Both the position numbers and the translations under genes were made by a program. DNA of 64,000 nt from Nemertoderma westbladi. Its lineage: Eukaryota > Xenacoelomorpha > Nemertodermatida > Nemertodermatidae. The stretch is from positions 100,229-164,228 of the forward strand of contig JAUCBJ010007242.1 of the NCBI GenBank assembly GCA_032718475.1, read 5' to 3'. Below the pieces are notes generated by a model that was not told where the DNA came from, did no database searches, and was given only the letters and a program-made list of their open reading frames with translations. Each line of letters begins with the position of its first letter. Position 1 is the stretch's first letter. Of the stretch, positions 23,983 to 34,830 are shown in pieces.

Positions 23983-24716
23983 TACGATTTTGACATGCTA
24001 ATAACTTTGTCGGATTTAAAGCTGCCAAGTTGAAAATTTGTAGGTATCAATATGAGCAAAAGTTGAGATTTTTGAGAGACTTTCAGACACCATCAGTGCA
24101 ATGGTCTCCCGCTAGAGGGCCACATGTCTAAACATTAAATGCCCTCCCATTTCTTTGCTTTTAATCCGTTTAAGCTGAAACTTGGCAGATATGTATTAGA
24201 CCATTAGCTGTGACTTTCAAAGGAGGCGAATCCATCTGCAGTTCTCCAGTCTGCCGCTAGAGGGCCAAATGTCTGAAAGTGAAATCGTTGTCGTCGTTAT
24301 GATATTGACATGCTTATAACTTTGTCGAATTTAAAGCTGCCAAATTGAAAATTTGTTTTGTTGAAAATCAGTTCAACAGTCACCCGCTATAGGACTACTT
24401 TATGCCTGAAAGTGAATAGATTCTCCCGTCTCATTGATTTTAATCAGTTTAAGCTGAATCTTGCCATATATTCTGGACCACATGCTGCGTCTTTGTGGGG
24501 GGGGGGGGGGGGGGGGGAGATTTAATCGGTCTGCCGCTATACGACGAAATTTCTGAAAGTGAGATCCGTCTCTCATTTCGTTATCCGTTATTCAAGATGA
24601 AACTTGGCCGATGTACGTATGTACTATTCATCCATAGGCTGTGTCTTTGTGGGGCTGGAGACCCTAATCCATCTTCAGTTCTCACTATACCGCTAGAGTC
24701 AGAAATGTCTGAATAG
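23983..24716. repeat. Diverged tandem repeat, period about 316 bp with internal sub-units
   Basis: The segment GACATGCTAATAACTTTGTC and following 40 bases at about 23992 returns at about 24308. Within the region the phrase CCGCTAGAGGGCC followed by ATGTCTGAAAGTGA recurs five times (about 24110, 24253, 24385, 24530, 24690) with changes, giving a sub-unit of about 140 bp. A poly-G tract of about 20 interrupts it near 24497. It is non-coding. Confidence 0.7.
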
Positions 24717-25881
24717 TAATACCGTCCCAACTTCAGAAAAAACAGAATAAAATTGGATTAGTTAGTAATAAATACTATTACTATTTAATAAAGGTTCTAT
24801 ACCTATAATGATAACGCACAATATCTCTCCTAAATACACAACAAAACAATCCATCTAAACACTATTCCCCTACCAATTAACAGATTACCAATACATCTCA
24901 CTATACCTCATCAAAAATCAATGTCACACCACCACTGCCTTTTCATTACATTTATAATGATATCAACAACCCAAAGATACCCCATTTGCTATCATCTTAT
25001 TGATAAAGCGCGATTTTATACCTCTGTTATAAGATAGAATTATGGAGATAAATTTATACCCCTGTTATATTGAATATTCACCAAGAACAAACCAACAACA
25101 TCTATGGGAAATTTTTTAAAACGAATAAACATGTCAACTGTTGATTTATGACTCCAGCCTAATGGACCATAATAAACAAACACCAGTGACTCTCGAATTA
25201 CAGACCTTCCAACCACCACGCAATGCTCCCATTCCTACAATATTAATGAAACACTCATAACCGACCTTAGGATTAGCCGGGCAACATTATTAGTCCTTCA
25301 GAATATGAGTCATCAATATCAAATACTGTCAACCCCTACAGGCAACAGACCAACTATCCCACTGACTTATACAAAATAAACCAATAATGACGAGAGCAAT
25401 ATATGAGATAGAGGTTACACATTTAACCTGATAACAACCATTACGATCAGAGAAAACATGCCTCATATTAAAACAAAACACCCCCCCCCCCCCCCCCCCC
25501 CCCTATACTACTAACTGTTAATAACCCCCACCCCTCACCCTCTATCACTATGTCTACTACTAACCATTTAATACCCCCCTCCCCATCCTCTATCGCACTA
25601 CGTCTACTACTACAGTACTAACCGCGTTAAACAACCCCCCCCCCCCCCCATCTATCACTACATCTACGTATACTTCTACTACTAACCATTAAACACCACC
25701 CCCCCTCACCCCACCACTAGGTCTACTACTAACCACTAACGGGTAGTTGTGCGTGGTAGAACCGCCGTGACTCATCCTCAGAGGATGTGGTGATTGGCAG
25801 GTTGACGCCTGTAGCATTATATATATATATAATACGCATTCTGATTATTTATGTAAACTAGGACCTCAAGCTTGGGATATC
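24717..25881. other. Low-complexity CA/CT-rich region with poly-C and CTACTACTAACC repeats
   Basis: Bases 24720-25440 are A-rich with no gene signal. A 23-C tract lies at 25481-25503. From 25505 to 25740 a unit of about 60-80 bp with CTATCACTA, CTACTACTAACC and a C run repeats about four times. Upstream of the helicase-resolvase ORF the frame is open from 25771, and CTGATTATTTATGTAAACTAG at 25840-25860 could be a 3' splice site, so earlier exons may exist but are not visible here. Confidence 0.55.
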
Positions 25882-28116
25882 ATGCTAGAGCACTGTATTC
25901 CTCTTTACAAGGATATGGCCGTTGTCTTTGTGGATAATCTTAGTGTTGAGAAGAGAATAATTAATAGTGGAATTGGATATATTAAGAAAATAGTCTATTC
26001 TATTGAACATGCTCATGCTCTGCAAATGGGTGACAATCCTCCAATTAATCATATTGCCGTAGATATACCAGATTTAAAAATTGATGAGGACTCAAAATCG
26101 TTGGTAAATCCTACATGGGTTCCAATATTTCCAATAACAGCAAGACTTAAGGGTAAAAGATATGCTGAAAAGGGTACCCGAACTCAATTTCCATTTGTCC
26201 CTATGCATGCTATAACAGTTCATAAAAGTCAAGGTAAAGAATTCAAGACTAAACCTGTATATATAAATTTGCAAGCTGAAGATTTAGCAAGATCCAGTAT
26301 ATCAACATTAACCCAACTTCTTGTTGTTGCAATTACACGAGCTGGCAGTATAGAAAATGTATTTGTAGAACCATTTTCTCTAGAAACATTTTTAAAACTT
26401 GGTAATAGTAAAATGGATGGAAAACGTCTTGTTGAAGAACAAATATTAAAGGAGAATTCGAAGACTTTTATTGCAATCTATTCAACAACGTCAAGTGATG
26501 ACAATCAAGAGTTAGATAATTCCACTATTATTGAACATGGAGTTGTCACTGATCCAGAAAAGCATGTAATACGATCAATAGGTATAGATCCTGGAATTAA
26601 AAACTTTGCCGTGGCTGTATGGCACTGTGTGAGTCGGCAGTCTCCCTTATTGATTTATTGCACAAAGTATGATTTTGGTATAGACTTATATAAAGGTATG
26701 CCTCCATCATCAATGATAGAATTCCTAATTAATAAAGATCATATTTTGTTAGATTTGTTCACAAAAAAAGAAGGATCTCGAAACATCAATGAATCATTAC
26801 ATGCTGCTGATAAATTGTATGTAGCAGTTGAACAATTTCCTAATCAAGCAAATCTTAGATGGTTAACGGGAACAATTGTAGATGGTTTGAAATCATTTAT
26901 AGATAATTCCACATCTGACTTTAAATTGATTAATCATTCATTAATTGTTAAACATAGTTCTGGATTTCTTCTGCATGCAACCAGAGGACCATTGTCGAAA
27001 CTGCCAAAACTAGTGAATGGTCTTGGACTCACAATGTATGTGAGACAGCCAAGATACCATGATAATTATGAAACAGAAGAAGAACAGGAGTATCAAAGAA
27101 ACAAAGACCGCCGAGACAGAAAATTTGAAACAGGAAGATTAGCAAAAACTCTATTGCATGGTAAACATGCAGCATTCTCAAATGAACTAAGGGTTTCACA
27201 AAATGTTATTAATGCATTCAAGGAAGACGATTTGAATAAAGCTGATGATTTTGGTGATGCAATGTTACATGGTTTATATTGTCCTTTGGTTCCATCTCAG
27301 AGTATTTCTTCACATGTTTTTGAAGTTTGTCGACAAAATACTCTGGCTGCTTTTGGCGTATTGCGCATTATTGAAATTTCTCCCGGACCAAAGACAACAA
27401 TTGTCACTATTTTTATGTGGAAACCATTTTCTCAAACGCTTGTTCAGCGTATATTTATTGTTAATACTCCTTATGAGAGTATGTTGGCTAAAAGTCTAGA
27501 TAATGTGTCCACAAATGATTTAGATCATCTCAAATTGGAAGATCGTTTGGTTGAATGGAATAAAAATATGCAAAAGGATTTCATAAAATCAATTACTTTA
27601 ATTCAAGAATCATCATGTTTTGAATTAACTGAATGTAGATTTGTTGTAGTTTTATATAGAAATCTTCATCCAAAAAGTTGCTACCAGCACTACATGGCCA
27701 AGGATTTTATACAGCTATTTAATCCAGACATTATTGAATCAAATATTTTCTATAAATCATTTAATGCTGTTTCCAATGTATGGCGCATGATGGATGACAA
27801 TAAAACAAAAACTGGTTGTCTATATCTGCACTCTTGTTGGGACGTTTTACCGGAACTTATGGATGTGGTCAAAGGATTCGATTACATAGAAGAGAAAGTT
27901 GAAAAATCATTTAAGATTATTTTAGTTACTAAAGAATTTACAAATATCAAATTATCAGATATGGCTCTAAACGATATGTTGAATATCCATTCTTGGTTCA
28001 TACAAAAAAGAACCATAGAATCAATTGTAATGGGATTATACACTATCAGAAAGTTAAAACATACTCGCATCAAGAAAAAGAAGATGCCCAGTAATAACAT
28101 TGTTCCAAACCGCTAG
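25882..28116 (+). CDS. Pif1-like helicase C-terminal half fused to RuvC/A22-like resolvase domain, 744 aa
   Basis: Two known domains are joined. Residues about 1-170 match the second half of Pif1/RecD-type SF1 helicases: a PLYKDMAVVFVDNL plus NSGIGYIKKI segment, then ITVHKSQGKEF (about 110-120) and VVAITRAGS (about 148-156) as the last motifs. The Walker A half is absent. Residues about 230-465 are a RuvC-fold nuclease of the poxvirus A22 type: GIDPGIKNFAVA (Asp about 236), VAVEQFPN (Glu about 317) and KADDFGDAMLHG (Asp about 456 and 459), so the acidic catalytic set looks complete. Residues 470-744 are unrecognised, ending in a lysine-rich KKKKMPSNN tail that could be a nuclear signal. The first ATG is used, but the frame is open upstream to 25771 and a splice acceptor is possible at 25860. 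It could be part of a virus-derived or large transposon gene, or the 3' exon of one; no TIRs were found around it. Intact over 2.2 kb, so not an old relic. Confidence 0.7.
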   Translation: MLEHCIPLYKDMAVVFVDNLSVEKRIINSGIGYIKKIVYSIEHAHALQMGDNPPINHIAVDIPDLKIDEDSKSLVNPTWVPIFPITARLKGKRYAEKGTRTQFPFVPMHAITVHKSQGKEFKTKPVYINLQAEDLARSSISTLTQLLVVAITRAGSIENVFVEPFSLETFLKLGNSKMDGKRLVEEQILKENSKTFIAIYSTTSSDDNQELDNSTIIEHGVVTDPEKHVIRSIGIDPGIKNFAVAVWHCVSRQSPLLIYCTKYDFGIDLYKGMPPSSMIEFLINKDHILLDLFTKKEGSRNINESLHAADKLYVAVEQFPNQANLRWLTGTIVDGLKSFIDNSTSDFKLINHSLIVKHSSGFLLHATRGPLSKLPKLVNGLGLTMYVRQPRYHDNYETEEEQEYQRNKDRRDRKFETGRLAKTLLHGKHAAFSNELRVSQNVINAFKEDDLNKADDFGDAMLHGLYCPLVPSQSISSHVFEVCRQNTLAAFGVLRIIEISPGPKTTIVTIFMWKPFSQTLVQRIFIVNTPYESMLAKSLDNVSTNDLDHLKLEDRLVEWNKNMQKDFIKSITLIQESSCFELTECRFVVVLYRNLHPKSCYQHYMAKDFIQLFNPDIIESNIFYKSFNAVSNVWRMMDDNKTKTGCLYLHSCWDVLPELMDVVKGFDYIEEKVEKSFKIILVTKEFTNIKLSDMALNDMLNIHSWFIQKRTIESIVMGLYTIRKLKHTRIKKKKMPSNNIVPNR

Positions 28117-28161
28117 TCTATGTTTCGTATTTTTGTTGCCACTGTTACGTCTCTTTTTCCC

Positions 28162-28167
28162 AATAAA
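28162..28167 (+). promoter_or_regulatory. Candidate polyadenylation signal AATAAA
   Basis: AATAAA lies 45 bases after the stop of the helicase-resolvase ORF, followed by a G/T-rich stretch (about 28190-28260). The placement suits a cleavage signal for that gene, but AATAAA is common in AT-rich DNA. Confidence 0.4.
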
Positions 28168-28481
28168 CTTGGTTGCTTGACTCTTGGGGCGGGTTTGCTG
28201 TGAGGTACTGGTTGTTTTGATGGTGGCTCTGAGAGGGAGGTGGTGGCATGGTACCTTGCAGACACTGAGGCATTATCCTAATTACTTTGGTAGTTTGACA
28301 TTGGAATTTGTTTATAATAATTTAGTATTGTCTGTCATAATTATAAGAGTTATGTATATCATTTATTGTTGTGCGCCATTCTATATGTATTTATATCAAA
28401 AATTCAAAATAAAAGTTAGAGTATACAAAATTATTAAAGTTATCCAAGTGTAATGGACTTCCAGGATTCAGGATTTCAATT

Positions 28482-28682
28482 GCTACAACAGTTTTCTGTT
28501 GGCTTTACTCTTGTTTACGCAATTTACTCTTGCTGATGAATATTTTAGAACAAAATGTATAATATAAAAATTTACTTTGCAATTGAAGCAAAGAGAATAC
28601 CGTAGTTTGACAATAATACAAATATGATAAAACTTCTTTGTTCTAGAATATTCAACGGCTTCTCAAGAAAACTGTAGCGAAA
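28482..28682. repeat. Imperfect inverted repeat, about 200 bp
   Basis: GCTACAACAGTTTTCT and GAATATTTTAGAACAAA on the left pair with AGAAAACTGTAGC and TTTGTTCTAGAATATTC on the right. Other parts of the arms do not align well, so this is a decayed MITE at best. Confidence 0.4.
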
Positions 28683-28725
28683 ACCGTACTAAAGCTGAGA
28701 TAAATAATTTGAATTTAGGTTTGTT

Positions 28726-28904
28726 AGGCAGCGTTCACACTACCGAGTCAAGGTCAAAAGAAAATAAATATAGCTACCTAGCAATAATAAATAATAATAT
28801 ATTATATAATATAATACATTAGGGCATTCTAGAAAAAATTACATTTCATGTGATGTGATTTACATTTTGTGTTTTGACTTTGACTCGGTAGTGTGAACGT
28901 GGCC
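28726..28904. mobile_element. MITE with TIRs of about 28 bp (CGTTCACACTACCGAGTCAA)
   Basis: CGTTCACACTACCGAGTCAA, continuing to GGTCAAAA, at 28732-28759 is mirrored by TTTTGACTTTGACTCGGTAG and GTGTGAACG (about 28871-28899) with one mismatch. The interior is AT-only sequence with no coding potential. A duplication at the outer edges (TTAGGC against GGCCTTA) is suggestive but not exact. Confidence 0.65.
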
Positions 28905-28935
28905 TTACAAAGCTTAGTTAGTAGGACGGTAATGG

Positions 28936-29732
28936 TGAAAAATATCGAGACTTTAAAAATATCGAGAGTAAAAATAACGAGTGTAAAAATATCGAGAGTA
29001 AAATAACGAGTGTTGAAAATGAACGTGTTTAAAGAATATCGAGAGTAAAAATAACACGAGATGAAAAATATCGAAAATAATGAGAAAAATATCGAAAATA
29101 ATGAGAAAAATATCGAGTGTTGAAAAATATCGATAGTGAAAATATTGCATTCTGCGTGAGCATTTTATTTAGAATTATGGGAGAATATTGCAGTGCATGG
29201 GTTACAACAGTGCAAGTGCAAGTAAGTGGCATTAATACAACCTTGGGTACCCATTCACCAGATTTATTATACTAGCTAGTTTTTGCTATTTTTTAATAAA
29301 TATTATAAAAAAGTGCTAGCTATCAATTTGGATAAATATTTTTGTTCTAGATCACATTTTTTAGTTCTAGATCATATTGTTAATTTTTTAAAATAGCTAG
29401 TATTTTCTACTTCTTTTTATATATGTTATAGAACACGTGTAAGCTACCAATGTTGATAAATATTTTTGTTCTAGAACACATTTTTTTGTACTAGAACATT
29501 TTTGGGAAAAAAGTTATCATACAACCCGTATTAAAAAAAATTGTTACTATCGATATTATTACTCTCGATATTTTTCAACACTCGATATTTTTCAACTCTC
29601 GATAATTTTACTCTCGATATTTTTCAACACTCGATATCTTTCAACACTCTATATTTTTACTCTCGATATTTTTACTCTCGATATTTTTACTCGCGTTTTT
29701 TTTACTCTCGATATTTTTCATGTCTCGATATT
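28936..29732. repeat. Foldback array: inverted blocks of AAAAATATCGAGAGT repeats
   Basis: The left block (28936-29145) is made of direct AAAAATATCGAGAGT and AAATAACGAGTG words. The right block (29549-29732) is the complementary ACTCTCGATATTTTT words. About 400 bp of AT-rich spacer with CTAGCTAG and TTCTAGAACA words separates them. The arrays are long enough to pair over about 180 bp. The frames through it are repeat-encoded and rejected. Confidence 0.8.
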
Positions 29733-30241
29733 TTTCCATATAACCAGTAGGACCTCGTAAAGGCGTGGTTCGTGGAGTAGGGCACAGAAACTGACGGATT
29801 CTTCGCGAATTTTGCAAACGTCGCAAATTTTGCAAACGTCGCGAACGTCGGGAATTTTATGTTATGTAAAATGGACACTCCTTAAGCAACAGGGTCCCTA
29901 CTTCACCCTGTCGACACCCCAGCCATTTTCCACCAATCCTTTTTTAGAGTTTTTAAATTTTTTTGGTATTGGTGAAAGTTCTAGAACATTAGTAGATATG
30001 TTTTTTACGATAGCTAGTGGTTTTTGCTTGCTAGTATTTTTTCAAATTATAAAAAAATGTGAAAGTCCATGATATTTCAGGTTAAACTATTGAAGAATAT
30101 ATTAATGACCAAAACTATTTCCAAAAATTACTAGCTAGTATAAAATACTAGCTATATATATACCATAAAAAATCTACTAAGGTTCTAGAACATTCACTAA
30201 TATAAAAAAAGCACTAAAAAACCCCAAAAAATGTTAAAAAC

Positions 30242-30328
30242 TGTGGTATACTACACCTAGGGGACTGGCCTAGGTGTAGGAGACCGGTACAGATATACAG
30301 ATTATATAGGATATATGCTGATACTACA
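30242..30328 (+). repeat. 5' LTR of gypsy element (87 bp)
   Basis: Begins TG and ends CA, and is identical to 39305-39391. It is very short for a gypsy LTR; it must still hold promoter and polyadenylation functions, though no clear AATAAA is seen in it. Confidence 0.9.
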
Positions 30329-30329
30329 C

Positions 30330-30345
30330 TGGCGCAGTGTGTAAG
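30330..30345 (+). promoter_or_regulatory. Primer-binding site of gypsy element
   Basis: TGGCGCAGTGTGTAAG begins two bases after the LTR end. TGG pairs with the CCA end of a tRNA. The first eight bases TGGCGCAG are shared with the primer site of the second gypsy at 62482, so both may use the same tRNA. Confidence 0.75.
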
Positions 30346-31342
30346 TACTGAAATACAGTACCGGTACCGGTAGGATGCCCATTTAGGCATAATTAGGCTG
30401 TTCGGTGAGCTAATACTGTAATACTTTGGACTTGCTGCTTGGCATTTACTTTGATATTTTATTCTTTGTTATAATTTACTACGATCACTGGCAGACTTAT
30501 TGATATCTGGATATTGCAATGCAGCAATGTGCAATGCTGCAATGGTTCGGTTTACTGGTTTATAATAACATAATAAATAAACTTACTGGTAGATACCGGT
30601 ATTTATTTCTGGAAAATACAGAAATAAGCCAACAGGACGGCTGAAATCGTTCAAAGATTCGGTATTACAGTATTATACACCTGGTTGGTGAGTAACTACA
30701 TACATATATCCCAGTGTGTCAAACGCACATTTTCCGCAGTGCGTATTTAGTGCGATACGCGTGCGTTTCGCTTTGCGTTTTTAGTGCGTTTCTAGTGCGG
30801 AGAACAAAAGAAAATGTGACGGTGTGAAATGTGCGAAACGCACGTGTTTAATACGCGCTTTGACTTTTTTTGTGTGTTTATACCGCATATTTTTCGCAGG
30901 TGGTTTATATGCGTAATAAACATTCAAAAAACGCACAATTGCAAGTGAGAAATACGCAGATTTTACTCACATTTTACACACTATTTACGCTTATTTAAAG
31001 CGGTAAATACGCAGGTTTTATGATGCATTGTATACGCAATGTTTACTCTCCCAATCTCCCAGAACTATAACCATGCTTTAACGGCTTTAACTTTAAAACT
31101 TAACTTTAAGTTAATAAAATATCGTAGAAAAATTTGGGGGGCAGGTACCTGAATAACGACATGATAATTAAATTTAGTTTTTTTAGTTGAAACGTTTGAA
31201 ATTTTATGAACCAATTTTATAATATATTATAGCGGAATAATCGAAATATGAAAATGCTTATTGCTAGTATGCTTATTTAATTAAAACAGAATTAACTACA
31301 ACTTGACTACAATTTGAAATAGCTACAAGTATAACCGAATTT

Positions 31343-32290
31343 AGCACAAGTATAAATATAAACGGGTCCAGCAATGAGTATAAAAGGGTTCAACTACAAG
31401 TATAACCGAATTTAGCACAAGTATAAATATAAACGGGTCCAGCAATGAGTATAAACGGGTCCAGCTACAAGTATAAACTAGTATAAACGGGTCCAGCAAT
31501 GAGTATATATAAAAGGGTTCAGCTACAAGTATAACCGAATTTAGCACAAGTACATATATAAACGGGTCCAGCAATGAGTATAAACGGGTCCAGCAATGAG
31601 TATAAACGAGTATAAAAGGGTCCAGCAATGAGTATAAACGGGTCCAGCTACAAGTATAAACGGGCCCAGCAATGAGTATAAAAGGGTTCAGCTACAAGTA
31701 TAAACGAGTATAAACGGGTCCAGCTACAAGTATAAACGGGTCCAGCAATGAGTATAAACGAGTATAAAAGGGTCCAGCAATGAGTATAAACGGGTCCAGC
31801 TACAAGTATAACCGAATTTAGCACAAGTATAAATATAAACGGGTCCAGCAATGAGTATAAAAGGCCTCAGCTACAAGTATAAACGGGTCCAGCAATGAGT
31901 ATAAACGGGTCCAGCAATGAGTATAAAAGGGTTCAGCTACAAGTATAAACGGGTCCAGCTACAAGTATAAACGGGTCCAGCAATGAGTATAAACGAGTAT
32001 AAAAGGGTCCAGCAATGAGTATAAAAGGGTCCAGCTACAAGTATAAAAGGGTCCAGCAATGGGTATAAACGAGTATAAAAGGGTCCAGCAATGAGTAAAA
32101 ACTGGTCCAGCTACAAGTATAAACGAGTATAAACGGGTCCAGCAATGAGTAAAAACTGGTCCAGCTACAAGTATAAACGAGTATAAACGGGTCCAGCAAT
32201 GAGTAAAAACTGGTCCAGCTACAAGTATAAACGAGTATAAACGGGTCCAGCTACAAGTATAAACGAGTATAAACTTGTCCAGCTACAAGT
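31343..32290 (+). repeat. Satellite array A: 22-bp unit (ATAAACGGGTCCAGCAATGA type)
   Basis: Head-to-tail units alternate between CAGCAATGAGT and CAGCTACAAGT versions, sometimes with an extra ATAAACGAGT half-unit, giving irregular higher-order blocks. Frames on the minus strand give a Leu-Asp-Pro-Phe repeat and are not genes. Confidence 0.9.
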
Positions 32291-33447
32291 AAAGAAACTG
32301 GTCCATCAACTAGTATATAGAAACTGGTCCATCAACGAGATTATACAAACTGGTCCATCAAAGAGATTATACAAACTGGTCCATCAACGAGATTATACAA
32401 ACTGGTCCATCAAAGAGATTATACAAACTGGTCCATCAACGAGATTATACAAACTGGTCCATCAACGAGATTATACAAACTGGTCCATCAACGAGATTAT
32501 ACAAACTGGTCCATCAACGAGATTATACAAACTGGTCCATCAACGAGATTATACAAACTGGTCCATCAACGAGATTATACAAACTGGTCCATCAAAGAGA
32601 TTATACAAACTGGTCCATCAACGAGATTATACAAACTGGTCCATCAACGAGATTATACAAACTGGTCCATCAAAGAGATTATACAAACTGGTCCATCAAC
32701 GAGATTATACAAACTGGTCCATCAACGAGATTATACAAACTGGTCCATCAACGAGATTATACAAACTGGTCCATCAACGAGATTATACAAACTGGTCCAT
32801 CAACGAGATTATACAAACTGGTCCATCAACGAGATTATACAAACTATCAACGAGATTATACAAACTGGTCCATCAAAGAGATTATACAAACTGGTCCATC
32901 AACGAGATTATACAAACTGGTCCATCAACGAGATTATACAAACTGGTCCATCAACGAGATTATACAAACTGGTCCATCAACGAGATTATACAAACTGGTC
33001 CATCAACGAGATTATACAAACTGGTCCATCAACGAGATTATACAAACTGGTCCATCAACGAGATTATACAAACTGGTCCATCAAAGAGATTATACAAACT
33101 GGTCCATCAACGAGATTATACAAACTGGTCCATCAACGAGATTATACAAACTGGTCCATCAACGAGATTATACAAACTGGTCCATCAACGAGATTATACA
33201 AACTGGTCCATCAAAGAGATTATACAAACTGGTCCATCAACGAGATTATACAAACTGCTCCATCAACGAGATTATACAAACTGGTCCATCAAAGAGATTA
33301 TACAAACTGGTCCATCAACGAGATTATACAAACTGGTCCATCAACGAGATTATACAAACTGGTCCATCAACGAGATTATACAAACTGGTCCATCAACGAG
33401 ATTATACAAACTGGTCCATCAACGAGATTATACAAACTGGTCCATCA
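32291..33447 (+). repeat. Satellite array B: 26-bp unit (CTGGTCCATCAACGAGATTA type), over 40 units
   Basis: The array is highly homogeneous, with a recurring single-base variant (CAAAGAG for CAACGAG) scattered through it and one truncated unit near 32845. It starts where array A drifts from CAGCTACAAGT to CATCAACTAGT, so B appears to have grown from A. Confidence 0.92.
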
Positions 33448-33991
33448 ACAATCCTCATTCTCACCTCGTTTTCCTATAAAGATAATATAAGCAGTTTATT
33501 AATATTATATAGGCGTATATACTGTACCATGGTAAATAAATTACTGACTTAATTAATACGATATTAAAGCTCACGAAGACTTATCAAGTTTGAAGACGGT
33601 CACCTATAAATATATTATATATAATATGTTAGTAACATATAATAGTGTAAAATATATACTGGTACATCGAAAAATGTTATACATACGGGGCCTTTCTCTG
33701 CTCCTACCACAAACCAAAGTTATTTCGACCCAATTTCATTCTTAAAATACACCACAGCTGGCGCAAGTAGTTCCACCTCTTCTACCTCTGCATTATATCC
33801 TCTTTATAACACTTATTGGTTTGGATATGTTTTTAAATAAAATTTTATAAAGATAAATTTCTTAAAAAATTACGTAATTTGAAATATAAAAAAATATTAT
33901 TTATTTATTAATTAATTTACTATATTGTTATTATATTGTTTAATTATCCATTTACCGTTTCTTGTATCGCACATCAAGTGATGAGTTTTCC

Positions 33992-34386
33992 TCATGGCAT
34001 CCACCAACTCCTCCATAGTATGCCATCAAATTTCGGAGAATTAACAATAAATAGCAGATTGGTAACGCCAAGTTTCTGAAGCGAATATTTGACTGGGCAA
34101 CCATTTATAGTTGACCTTCCGGTCACGGATGATTTACGTGCGAATTCGTCAGTAATCAGTCTCCGTAATTGTTTAGATACCGTTTTTTTTAAAGATTTAC
34201 AAATTTCTCGTTTGAGTAAGTCGCATATGTTGGAATGATTGATGATGGTTGTAAGTGATTCTTCATTGGCAGCTGGAGGAGGTGGGAATGAAGAATCGCC
34301 TGAAGAATTAAACGTAATTGGTGCATTGTCTCCTATCTTGTTGTTTATGTCTTTAACTTGTTCTTTAAGACAGTAAGACTGATCCC
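33992..34386 (-). pseudogene. Coding-like remnant with a BEN-domain-like C-terminus
   Basis: The minus strand is open for about 130 codons with a stop at 33992-33994. It has an acidic/proline stretch (GDSSFPPPP), then a helical segment LLKREICKSLKK followed by SKQLRRLITDEF, SSVTGR and VKYSLQKLGVTNLLF. The order of a helix, a TDEF and SSVTGR segment and a hydrophobic helix resembles BEN/DUF4806-type DNA-binding domains, which often occur in transposon-related proteins. There is no start codon in good context, so it is at most an exon or a relic inside the 4.1 kb element. Domain identity is a guess from pattern only. Confidence 0.4.
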
Positions 34387-34830
34387 TACTGATGACCTAC
34401 CTACCCGGTGACCGCTGACCGGCTCACAAACACAACACAGGCCTATCAAGCACATACCTGCCTGCCCGGTACCTGTACCGGTACCTGCCCACAGAGTGCT
34501 GGTCTGCTGGAGTGTTCTCAGTAATCACGCAATGCATGATGGGATATTTCCCATGATGCATTGTGTTGTGTGTAATAAGTGCGGATATGACAGGTTTTTA
34601 ACACACTTTGGGCAAATGTGTACAACACGCACATTTCACTCAATGAGTATAAATAGTTACTGTGTTTTTAGTGTGGAAATTGTGCGGTATTTTCGCCTGA
34701 TGATGCCCTTCAAAATAAATGCGTCAATCCCACATTAATTACACACTTATCCGCATAATTTACGCATTCCGCGTGCGATCCGCATGCGTTCCGCACTTTC
34801 TTGACACACTGGGATATAGGCCTACACATT

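Larger units (their letters stand above)
30719..34814. mobile_element. TA-flanked DNA element (4.1 kb) inserted in the gypsy leader, carrying satellite arrays
   Basis: The ends are TCCCAGTGTGTCAA and its complement TTGACACACTGGGA, flanked by TATA on both sides (TA or TATA duplication). The terminal 300 bp on both sides are rich in TGCGTTT/AAACGCA words, an imperfect extension of the inverted repeat, including GATGCATTG near both inner edges. Inside are about 2.1 kb of tandem repeats and a BEN-like coding remnant. The right end lies 16 bp before the gag ATG, so this insertion is younger than the gypsy. Confidence 0.7.

Noticed and set aside
23833-24033. Frame with a poly-arginine run
   Set aside because: The run is the GTC microsatellite; there is no coding context.
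28936-29732. Phenylalanine/tyrosine-rich frames (FYSRYF, FNTRYF)
   Set aside because: They read the AAAAATATCGAGAGT arrays and are not genes.
31341-31851. Minus-strand frames encoding LLDPFILVYTHC-type repeats
   Set aside because: They read the 22-bp satellite array; no start context or neighbouring gene supports translation.
31343-33447. CRISPR-like array
   Set aside because: The units are contiguous repeats without unique spacers, in a eukaryotic retroelement context.
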